NCBI GenBank assembly: GCA_937923225.1
Contig: CALAKR010000505.1
Coordinates: 1 to 5,225 of the forward strand
DNA: 5,225 nt
DNA from: an uncultured Aquabacterium sp.
GTDB lineage: Bacteria; Pseudomonadota; Gammaproteobacteria; Burkholderiales; Burkholderiaceae_C
Direction of reading: 5' to 3'
Shown here piece after piece: positions 1 through 5,225 of the stretch. Position 1 is the stretch's first letter. Every line of letters begins with the position of its first letter. Made by a program: the position numbers and the translations under genes. The notes beneath the pieces are model-generated. The model was not told the origin of the DNA. It did no database searches and was given only the letters and a program-made list of their open reading frames with translations.

Positions 1-137
1 ATCGCCGGGATGCTCACGCGCAAGGTGTTGCTGAGCCCAACGCCGAAGGCCTGCCACAGCGGCTGCTCCGCGCTGAACAGCCAGGGGCCGGTCTCACCGA
101 TGTCAAAGCCCGTGGGCTGACCTAGGAATTCGAACAT
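1..137 (-). CDS. Amino-acid ABC transporter permease, AapQ-type (partial; N-terminus only)
   Basis: This would be an inner-membrane permease subunit of a polar (general L-) amino-acid ABC importer, acting with the binding protein encoded just upstream. Only the first 45 codons are in the window; the gene continues past the left edge. The translation begins MFEFLGQPTGFDIGE and reaches a GVGLSNTLRVSIPA stretch. The FxFLxQPxGFDIGE block and the GxxNTLRV block are typical of AapQ/BztB permeases, the second marking the start of the conserved HisQ/HisM-like membrane domain. The start chosen is the only ATG after an in-frame stop, and that stop is the TGA that ends the binding-protein gene 18 bases upstream, so both genes share a frame. 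As I recall the family, AapQ proteins carry roughly 40 more residues, including a membrane helix, before the FxFL block; here there is no room for them. No clear Shine-Dalgarno sequence precedes the ATG. The family call is fairly safe; the start and intactness are uncertain. Confidence 0.72.
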   Translation of the reverse strand, partial: MFEFLGQPTGFDIGETGPWLFSAEQPLWQAFGVGLSNTLRVSIPA

Positions 138-155
138 CCGCGGGGCTGATGCCTG

Positions 156-1205
156 TCAGCGCAGGGGCGGCGGGTACATCAGCCCGCCCTGGTTCCACAG
201 GCGGTTGAGCCCGCGCTGCAGCTTGAGCGACGAACCCTGGCCCACATTGCGCTCGAAGATCTCGCCGTAGTTGCCCACGGCCTTCACGGCACGCAGCGCC
301 CACTCCTTGTCCAGGCCCAGCAGCTTGCCCATGTCTTCACCCCGGCCCACGAAGCGCTGGATGGCGGGATCGGGTTCAGCCTTGCGCTTGTCGATGTTGG
401 CCTGGGTCAGGCCCAGCTCCTCCGCTTCGAGCAAGGCGTAGATGGTCCAGCGCACGATGGCCAGCCATTCGTCGTCGCCGCGTTTGATCATGGGGCCCAG
501 CGGCTCCTTCGAAATCAACTCGGGCAGGATCAGGTAGTCATCGGGCTTGGGGGCTTCCTTGTTGCGCACCACGGCCAGCCCGGACACGTCCGTGCTGTAG
601 ACCTGGCAGCGGCCCGAGAAGAAGGCCTTGAACGCGGCCTCGAAGGTCTCGTAGACCACGGGCTTCAGGTTGAGCTGGTGGCGGCGGGAGTAGTCGGATA
701 CGTTCTTTTCCGTGGTGGTACCCGCCTGCACGCACACCTGCGCGCCCTTGAGCTGCTTGGCGCTGGTCACCTTGAACTTCTTGGGGATCAGGAAGCCCTG
801 CCCATCGAAGTAGGTCACGGCCACGAAATGAAAGCCCAGCGAGGCATCGCGCGTGAGCGTCCATGAGGTGTTGCGCGACAGCAGGTCGACCTGCCCCGAC
901 TGCAGCGCCGCAAAACGTTGCTGCGAGTTCAGCGGGGTGTAGTTCACCTTCTCGGGCTTGCCCAGCACCGCAGCGGCCAGCGCCTTGCAGACATCCACAT
1001 CCAGGCCCTTCCAGCGGTTGCCGGCCTCCGGGGCGGAAAACCCCATCACCCCGGTGCTCACGCCACAGCGCAGCTCACCACGTTGCTTGATGCCGTCGAG
1101 GACCTTCCCGGCCTGGGCCAGCCCTGACAGCAACATCAGGGTGAGCACCAGTGCCCCGCGCACCCACATCCGTGAAGGACTTGCGCAAACCGGACAAACT
1201 GTCAT
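156..1205 (-). CDS. aapJ: Periplasmic amino-acid-binding protein of an ABC transporter (AapJ/BztA type)
   Basis: This is the secreted solute receptor of a general/polar L-amino-acid ABC importer (SBP_bac_3 fold), delivering amino acids to the permease encoded next to it. A signal peptide is evident: a basic start, a hydrophobic core at about residues 18-30 (GALVLTLMLLSGL), and a likely cleavage after AQA at residue 32. The mature protein opens with VLDGIKQRGELRCGVSTG and then shows GLDVDVCKA (68-75), SRNTSWTLTRD (110-120), DGQGFLIPKK (134-143), VCVQAGTTTE (157-166), SKEPLGP (232-238) and GNYGEIFERNVG (311-322), all AapJ/BztA landmarks. Four cysteines (47, 73, 158, 200) could form disulfides in the periplasm. 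The C-terminus (GLNRLWNQGGLMYPPPLR) is complete, and about 349 residues is normal for the family. Translation may instead begin at Met13 (1169), giving a more usual 20-residue signal peptide; neither start has a convincing ribosome site. The gene is divergent from the cyclase pair. Confidence 0.93.
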   Translation of the reverse strand: MTVCPVCASPSRMWVRGALVLTLMLLSGLAQAGKVLDGIKQRGELRCGVSTGVMGFSAPEAGNRWKGLDVDVCKALAAAVLGKPEKVNYTPLNSQQRFAALQSGQVDLLSRNTSWTLTRDASLGFHFVAVTYFDGQGFLIPKKFKVTSAKQLKGAQVCVQAGTTTEKNVSDYSRRHQLNLKPVVYETFEAAFKAFFSGRCQVYSTDVSGLAVVRNKEAPKPDDYLILPELISKEPLGPMIKRGDDEWLAIVRWTIYALLEAEELGLTQANIDKRKAEPDPAIQRFVGRGEDMGKLLGLDKEWALRAVKAVGNYGEIFERNVGQGSSLKLQRGLNRLWNQGGLMYPPPLR

Positions 1206-1286
1206 GACTATAGGGAAACCGTGCAGTAAGACACAGGTCGCAGCATAAGCGATGCCTGATATGTTGTCCTCCGACGGGATGACAGC

Positions 1287-2501
1287 ATGATGGACAGGTC
1301 GACTTTGGTGACGGAAACATTGAACCGCGGCTTTGCCGGGCTCAGATTTCCTGCGCCCATCGAAGCGCGGTTCATCCAGGACAGCGCCGCCCAGCGGCTG
1401 CTGCTCATCCAGATTTCCGGGATCGCATCGGTCGTATTTTTCGCCGGCGTGCTGGCCGCCGATCTGTTCATGATCCCGGATCAGATGTCGCTGGCGCTGG
1501 CCCTGCGCGTGGGCATGTACGCGCCCATCTGCCTGGCAGGGCTATGGCTGTTGAGCCGCTTTGACTGGCCACGCCTGCGGGAGTGGGGTGCCACTGGGGC
1601 GGGCCTGCTGGCCGCCGCCATTTCGATCGTGCTCAGCCTGAGCAGCCATTCACCCCAGGCCCTGGCCCACCTGGTGATCCTCAACATGGTGGTGATCTAC
1701 GCCACCATGATCGGCCGCTTCTGGCCGATGCTGGTGATGTGCGTGCTGATCGCCGCCGGCCACATGGCTGCGGTGCTCATCAAGGGCGAGCTGTTCAGCA
1801 GCCTGGGCATGGCGATGACCTTGCTGCTGCTGTCCACCATGGTTTTCACGCTGTATGGCAACTATGCGCTGGAGCACTCCGACCGCAAGGTCTACCTGCT
1901 CGACCAGCGCGAGGCTGCCCTGCAGGCCGAACTGGCGCAGACCAACGACACCCTGGCGCGCTCGGTCCGCACGGATCCACTCACGGGCCTGCCCAACCGG
2001 CGCCACTTCGATGATTTCATGGGCCAGGTGTGGGCCCATTCACAGGCACAGAGCACCTCCATGGCCCTGCTGCTGATCGACATCGACCACTTCAAGCGCT
2101 ACAACGACTTGAAAGGCCATCCGGCCGGAGACCGCTGCCTGCACGACGTGGCAGAGACCCTCGGCGCCTGCGTGCGCAAATCAGGTGATCTGCTGGCGCG
2201 CTGGGGGGGCGAAGAGTTCGCCGTGGTGATGAGCAACACCTCCCTGGAATCCGCCACCGTGACGGCCCAGCGCATGGTGGATGCCGTGCGTGCCCGCGCG
2301 ATCCCGCATGGCGCGTCGCCCAGCGGTTCGGTGCTCACCGTGAGCATCGGTGTGGCGGCACTGACGCCGGCCCTCAGCCACACGCCCGAGAACCTGGTCG
2401 AGCAGGCCGATGCCGCGCTGTACCTGGCCAAGCTCAACGGGCGGGACCGCGCCCAGGTCAGCCAGGGGCAGCCCCCCACCAGCATCAAGGCCCGCGCATG
2501 A
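1287..2501 (+). CDS. Membrane-bound GGDEF diguanylate cyclase (first of tandem pair)
   Basis: Predicted inner-membrane diguanylate cyclase, making c-di-GMP from two GTP. Residues about 39-62, 69-90, 101-119, 126-143, 145-165 and 171-192 read as six hydrophobic helices. A charged, helical, probably coiled-coil linker (about 194-226) leads into a GGDEF domain (about 229-390). The catalytic features look intact: DPLTGLPNRR (230-239), metal-site aspartate D265 within LLLIDIDHFK, guanine-binding N273 and D282 (in GHPAGD), and active-site GGEEF at 307-311. The inhibitory I-site RxxD is not canonical: the position three before D301 is K298, with R297 one residue further out. The six-helix region matches no sensor domain I can name with confidence. 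The ATG at 1287 is followed at once by a second ATG (1290); upstream there is only a weak GGGA-like ribosome site near 1276. The stop codon overlaps the next gene's start, so the two are co-transcribed and probably translationally coupled. The signal sensed is unknown. Confidence 0.93.
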   Translation: MMDRSTLVTETLNRGFAGLRFPAPIEARFIQDSAAQRLLLIQISGIASVVFFAGVLAADLFMIPDQMSLALALRVGMYAPICLAGLWLLSRFDWPRLREWGATGAGLLAAAISIVLSLSSHSPQALAHLVILNMVVIYATMIGRFWPMLVMCVLIAAGHMAAVLIKGELFSSLGMAMTLLLLSTMVFTLYGNYALEHSDRKVYLLDQREAALQAELAQTNDTLARSVRTDPLTGLPNRRHFDDFMGQVWAHSQAQSTSMALLLIDIDHFKRYNDLKGHPAGDRCLHDVAETLGACVRKSGDLLARWGGEEFAVVMSNTSLESATVTAQRMVDAVRARAIPHGASPSGSVLTVSIGVAALTPALSHTPENLVEQADAALYLAKLNGRDRAQVSQGQPPTSIKARA

Positions 2502-3718
2502 TCCCCGCCAGCATGAGCCGCGGCCTGCCCAGGCTGCGCTTCGAGTCAGCTGAGGATGAGCACCATTTCGACAAGGGCTCCCAGGCCTCGCGGTTGCGGT
2601 ACTTCCTGATCAGCGGCTGGGTGTCTCTGCTGATCTTCAACGGCTTCCTGGTGGTGGACTGGCTGGTCAGCCCCGACGTGTTCGCGCTGGGCGTGCTGGT
2701 GCGCCTGATGATCTTCACCTCTTTCGGGATCGCCACCATGCTGGTGGCCTGGCGGTACCGGCCGGTGGTGCTGGCCCTGCCATCAGGCTTCGCCGAAGGC
2801 ATGGTGGTCATGACCGGTGTGCTCGCGGCCCTGAGCGTGGCCGTCGTGCTGAGCAGCCCGGCCATGCGTGACAGCCATTGGTCGGTCCACTATCACGGTG
2901 GGTTCGTGCCGGTCATCATGTATGGCACCGTGGTCCAGCGCTTGCGGTTTCGCCATGCAGCGGTTTTCGCCGGCATCGTCCTGCTGATCCACTGGGCCTG
3001 CATGGCCACAGGGCCGCGCGAAGCCAATGCCCCTGTGATTCCGATGCTGCTGTTCGTCTCCTCCGTGGCGATGTACACCCTGATCATCAACTACCGGCTG
3101 GAGTACGAAGAGCGCCAGCAGTTCCTGCGGCACCAGCGGAGCCAGGTGCTGCTGGCACAGCTGGACCGCTCCCGCATCGAGCTTGAAAAGGCCTCGCGCT
3201 GTGATCCGCTGACAGGCGTGGCCAACCGCCGCGCCTTCGACCTGGCCATGCAGGAAGCCTGGGCGAACGCCGTGGCGCAAGGCACGCCCTTGTCACTGCT
3301 GCTGGTGGATGTGGACCACTTCAAGGCCTACAACGATTTCTACGGCCACCCGGCGGGCGACCAATGCCTGCGCACGGTGGCGCAGACGCTGCAGGCTGCC
3401 GTCAGCACCCACCAGGGGCTGGTAGCGCGGTGGGGAGGCGAAGAGTTCGCGGTGGTGTTGCCCGGCTGCGCCCTGGCCGAGGCGCAGGATGTGGCCGCGC
3501 GGGCCCGTCACGCCATCCAGGTGGCGGGCTTGCGGCATGAGCGGTCGCCCACTGCAGCCACCGTCACCACCAGCCTGGGCGTGGCCTCGGCCGTGCCCAT
3601 CAATGGTGGAGACTGGGCCGAATTGCTGGCCCGGGCAGACGCCGCGCTGTACGAGGCCAAGCGGGGAGGGCGCAACCGCGTGAGCACGCTGCACCGCCCC
3701 GAGATGCTCGCCAGCTAG
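2498..3718 (+). CDS. Membrane-bound GGDEF diguanylate cyclase (second of tandem pair)
   Basis: A second predicted inner-membrane diguanylate cyclase, with the same architecture as the gene before it. About six hydrophobic stretches lie at residues 35-57, 62-84, 89-118, 133-147, 152-172 and 178-198. A charged helical linker (about 200-233) precedes a GGDEF domain (about 235-398). Visible motifs are DPLTGVANRR (236-245), LLLVDVDHFK with D271, N279, D288 in GHPAGD, and GGEEF at 313-317, so activity is expected. The I-site is absent: T304 and G307 occupy the R and D positions of RxxD. The N-terminus (RLRF, F24, R32, LISG, D54, PD at 59-60, R69) can be lined up with the first protein's, supporting descent by tandem duplication with strong divergence of the membrane part. 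The ATG overlaps the upstream stop as ATGA, with an AAGG a few bases before it. It is convergent with the DUF962 gene. Confidence 0.93.
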   Translation: MIPASMSRGLPRLRFESAEDEHHFDKGSQASRLRYFLISGWVSLLIFNGFLVVDWLVSPDVFALGVLVRLMIFTSFGIATMLVAWRYRPVVLALPSGFAEGMVVMTGVLAALSVAVVLSSPAMRDSHWSVHYHGGFVPVIMYGTVVQRLRFRHAAVFAGIVLLIHWACMATGPREANAPVIPMLLFVSSVAMYTLIINYRLEYEERQQFLRHQRSQVLLAQLDRSRIELEKASRCDPLTGVANRRAFDLAMQEAWANAVAQGTPLSLLLVDVDHFKAYNDFYGHPAGDQCLRTVAQTLQAAVSTHQGLVARWGGEEFAVVLPGCALAEAQDVAARARHAIQVAGLRHERSPTAATVTTSLGVASAVPINGGDWAELLARADAALYEAKRGGRNRVSTLHRPEMLAS

Positions 3719-3728
3719 CCGAGCATCT
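3702..3728. terminator. Hairpin spanning the stop codon in a convergent gap (candidate bidirectional terminator)
   Basis: AGATGCTCG (3702-3710) is the exact reverse complement of CGAGCATCT (3720-3728), giving a 9-bp stem around a 9-base loop that contains the TAG stop of the second cyclase. It sits between two convergent genes, where a two-way terminator is expected. Neither strand has a T-run after the stem, so it is not a textbook intrinsic terminator. It may instead end or protect transcripts with other factors. Confidence 0.4.
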
Positions 3729-3737
3729 GCGGCAGGT

Positions 3738-4040
3738 TCACAGGCGCAGCTTGCCCGTGAGTGATTGCCACAGCATCACCCAGTCGCCCATGAAGCTGTA
3801 GAGAGGGTACTCGAACGTGGCAGGCCTGTTCTTCTCGAACACGAAGTGCCCGACCCAGGCAAAGCCGTAGCCGGCCAGCGGTGCGGCCAGCAACCACAAC
3901 CATGAGCCGGTGATGAAGGCCGTGGCCAGCACGCCCAGCACCAGCAGCGAGCCCACCAGATGCAGGCGGCGGCAGGTGAGATCCTCGTGCTGAGACAGGT
4001 AGAACGGGTAGAACTCGCGGAACGACTGATAGCGGTTCAT
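3738..4040 (-). CDS. DUF962 / Mpo1-like small membrane protein
   Basis: A 100-residue member of the DUF962 family (YGL010w/Mpo1-like). Yeast Mpo1 is an iron-dependent dioxygenase in alpha-oxidation of 2-hydroxy fatty acids; the role of the short bacterial proteins is not established, so that activity is only a possibility here. Seen in the sequence: an N-terminal FREFYPFYLSQHEDLTCRRLHLVG block (residues 7-30) with H18 and H27, hydrophobic segments at about 28-44 and 46-63, and the signature YGFAWVGHFVFEKNRPATF (58-76) with H65, E69 and N71, followed by YPLYSFMGDW. The histidines fit the conserved set thought to bind metal. The length is usual for bacterial members, so the protein appears complete. 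A good ribosome site (GAGGAG) lies 6 bases before the ATG. It is divergent from the LysR gene and convergent with the second cyclase, with no obvious operon partner. Confidence 0.88.
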   Translation of the reverse strand: MNRYQSFREFYPFYLSQHEDLTCRRLHLVGSLLVLGVLATAFITGSWLWLLAAPLAGYGFAWVGHFVFEKNRPATFEYPLYSFMGDWVMLWQSLTGKLRL

Positions 4041-4046
4041 GGGGGA

Positions 4047-4052
4047 CTCCTC
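4047..4052 (-). promoter_or_regulatory. Ribosome binding site of the DUF962 gene
   Basis: On the minus strand the bases read GAGGAG, 6 bases before the ATG at 4040. It is the clearest Shine-Dalgarno sequence in the window and supports that start codon. Confidence 0.7.
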
Positions 4053-4057
4053 GGTGT

Positions 4058-4076
4058 GCCCCTTTCAAAACGGGGC
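4058..4076. promoter_or_regulatory. Small GC hairpin in the leader of the DUF962 gene
   Basis: GCCCC (4058-4062) pairs with GGGGC (4072-4076) around a 9-base A/T-rich loop. On the minus strand it would lie in the untranslated leader, just upstream of the GAGGAG ribosome site. The stem is only 5 bp, so this could be chance; a leader structure influencing translation is speculation. Confidence 0.25.
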
Positions 4077-4151
4077 TCTTTGACGCTTGGCGACAGGCAT
4101 AGGCTGCGGGCAATCGGCAGGCCCACCTGATCAATGATCCTCAAGGCCACA

Positions 4152-4161
4152 GCTTGCAAGC
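4152..4161. promoter_or_regulatory. Perfect 10-bp palindrome, candidate operator between divergent genes
   Basis: GCTTGCAAGC is self-complementary over 10 bases and lies in the 179-base gap between the DUF962 gene and the LysR gene, 58 bases before the LysR start. LysR-type regulators often bind dyads in the divergent region next to their own gene, so this is a reasonable operator candidate. It is not a classical T-N11-A box. A second A/T-rich dyad, TGATCAATGATCCTCA (4128-4143), lies nearby and is another candidate. Confidence 0.3.
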
Positions 4162-4181
4162 GCTCGTGCATAAAATCAAAT
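4154..4181 (+). promoter_or_regulatory. Weak candidate sigma-70 promoter for the LysR gene
   Basis: TTGCAA (4154-4159) and TCAAAT (4176-4181), spaced by 16 bases, each match the sigma-70 consensus at 4 of 6 positions. TAAAAT (4171-4176) is a better -10 hexamer but has no matching -35 at the right distance. The stretch 4170-4190 is the most A/T-rich part of the gap, as expected near a promoter. The -35 would overlap the palindrome, consistent with autoregulation, but this is only a guess from pattern. Confidence 0.25.
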
Positions 4182-4219
4182 GAACAAATACCGAAGAAGC
4201 CATGAAATGAAAGAATGCC

Positions 4220-5125
4220 ATGCTGGGGTCTGACATCACCTACTTCGTGGCCGCAGCCACCGCAGGCAGCCTGGGCCGTGCCGCCGAGCAACTGGGCATG
4301 ACCCAGCCGGCCCTGACCAAGGCCATCCAGCGCCTGGAGGCACGGCTGGGTGTGGGGCTGTTCCATCGCACGCCCCGCGGCCTGGAACTGACCGATGCCG
4401 GCCAATCCTTCCTGCGGCGCTGCCAGACGGCCTCCGGCCTGATGGACGATGCCGTGCAGGAAGCGCGTGACATCGGCGGCGGTCACGCGGGGCTGCTGCG
4501 CCTGGGCATGAGCCCGGCCAGCGCACACTTCACGCTCAATGCATTGTTCCCACGGCTGCGGCAGGAGCGCCCGGCGGCCGTGCTGCAGCTGCACACGGCG
4601 TTCGGCGATGCCTTGCTCGATGCCCTGCTGCGGCAAGAACTGCACCTGGCCGTCTGCCCGCTGCCGGCCGAACTGCCCCCGGAGGTGGAAGGCGAACCGT
4701 TGTACGACGACACCTTCAGCGTGGTCTGCCACGAAAGCCATCCCTTGGCAGAACACACGGGTCAGCTGGAGCTGGCGGATCTGATGCAGTACGAGTTCGC
4801 CGCCTCCGGCAAGCATGAGTTCGCTCGGCAGATGATCGAGCGCGCCCTGGCCGGTGCCGATTTGCCTTTGCCGCGCGTGGTGGTCGAAGCCAACACGCTG
4901 GAGGCCCTGGTGCACATCGTGGCCTGCGGAGGAGGGCGCCTGCTCACCGTGCCGCCCCGCAGCGCCTTGCCGCCATCGGCCATCCCTGCCAAGCTGGTGT
5001 GGCGGCCATTGACGTTGCCGGGCGTACAGCGCCGCATCGGCGTCCTTCGGCCACGCCATACGCCATCGCCCATGGCGCAACGGGCCACGGAACTGCTGCG
5101 CGAGGCCGCCAGCCACCACCGCTGA
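4220..5125 (+). CDS. LysR-family transcriptional regulator
   Basis: A complete LysR-type regulator of 301 residues, the usual length. The N-terminal winged helix-turn-helix is clear: SLGRAAEQLGMTQPALTKAI (17-36) followed by RLEARLGVGLFHRTPRGLELTDAG (38-61), with T33 where many family members have serine. A linker helix (about 62-88) leads to the LysR substrate-binding domain (about 90-297), starting at GLLRLGMSP and with the typical HPLAEH segment at 174-179. An in-frame TGA at 4208 rules out any earlier start, and ATG 4220 gives the normal N-terminus; the ribosome site (GAAAGAA-like) is weak. The gene is divergent from the DUF962 gene across 179 bases, the common layout for a LysR regulator and its target, but the link is inferred. 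The effector ligand cannot be deduced. Nothing after the stop in the last 100 bases is recognisable as a gene. Confidence 0.94.
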   Translation: MLGSDITYFVAAATAGSLGRAAEQLGMTQPALTKAIQRLEARLGVGLFHRTPRGLELTDAGQSFLRRCQTASGLMDDAVQEARDIGGGHAGLLRLGMSPASAHFTLNALFPRLRQERPAAVLQLHTAFGDALLDALLRQELHLAVCPLPAELPPEVEGEPLYDDTFSVVCHESHPLAEHTGQLELADLMQYEFAASGKHEFARQMIERALAGADLPLPRVVVEANTLEALVHIVACGGGRLLTVPPRSALPPSAIPAKLVWRPLTLPGVQRRIGVLRPRHTPSPMAQRATELLREAASHHR

Positions 5126-5225
5126 CGGGCCGATCCGATCCGGTCAGGCGCATGACCCTGCACCCCCTTGCAGAAAGGTGGATACCCGCATTGACGTTAA
5201 CCCTAGGCCGGAACAGGATCAGAGA

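Noticed and set aside
863..1248. Plus-strand open frames over the 5' part of the binding-protein gene
   Set aside because: Composition rich in P, S, R and A with no motif, fully opposite a well-supported periplasmic binding protein.
2203..2209. Run of seven G as a possible frameshift site in the first cyclase
   Set aside because: The frame is intact across it, encoding the W-G-G of the active-site WGGEEF, so no frameshift is present.
2783..3280. Minus-strand open frame opposite the second cyclase
   Set aside because: Antisense to strongly conserved helix and GGDEF coding sequence, with a H/Q/G-rich product and no ribosome site. Treated as a shadow.
4037..5119. Long minus-strand open frame covering the LysR gene
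   Set aside because: It lies exactly antisense to a clear LysR regulator, and its product is rich in Q, G, H and A without any recognisable domain. This is an expected by-product of high-GC codon use.
121..5207. CCTAGG at 121-126 and again at 5202-5207, as possible element boundaries
   Set aside because: The two sites share no flanking repeat and nothing between them resembles a mobile element. Two copies of a six-base palindrome are not evidence of insertion.
5126..5225. Possible terminator or small gene after the LysR gene
   Set aside because: Only short 4-5 bp stems (for example CTGCA with TGCAG at 5158-5173) without a T-run, and no convincing start plus ribosome site.

Overview
The window is GC-rich, tightly packed bacterial DNA. 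Protein style, codon use and gene families (AapJ/AapQ-type amino-acid uptake, GGDEF proteins, a LysR regulator) suggest a Betaproteobacterium of the order Burkholderiales, plausibly Comamonadaceae. This is inferred from family resemblance, since the window holds no rRNA or other phylogenetic marker.

Layout: (1) 1-1205, minus strand: the start of a polar amino-acid ABC transporter operon. The periplasmic binding protein (AapJ/BztA type) comes first, followed after 18 bases by the first permease (AapQ type), which runs off the left edge. (2) 1206-1286: an 81-base divergent intergenic region. (3) 1287-3718, plus strand: two membrane-bound GGDEF diguanylate cyclases whose reading frames overlap by 4 bases (ATGA). 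They share a six-helix N-terminal region and look like a diverged tandem duplication. (4) 3719-3737: a short convergent gap, with a 9-bp-stem hairpin spanning the second cyclase's stop codon. (5) 3738-4040, minus strand: a small DUF962/Mpo1-like membrane protein. (6) 4041-4219: a divergent intergenic region with a perfect 10-bp palindrome and a small GC hairpin. (7) 4220-5125, plus strand: a LysR-type regulator, then 100 bases with no recognisable gene.

The transporter genes form one unit that imports amino acids. The two cyclases form another that should make c-di-GMP in response to an unknown signal sensed in or at the membrane. The LysR gene and the DUF962 gene are divergent, so the regulator may control the shared region, but its ligand cannot be read from sequence. 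No mobile element, CRISPR array, RNA gene or defence system is visible. The points most worth a second look are the paired cyclases, with an unassigned shared membrane region and no canonical inhibitory site in either, and the AapQ-type permease, which appears to start without the N-terminal segment usual for its family.
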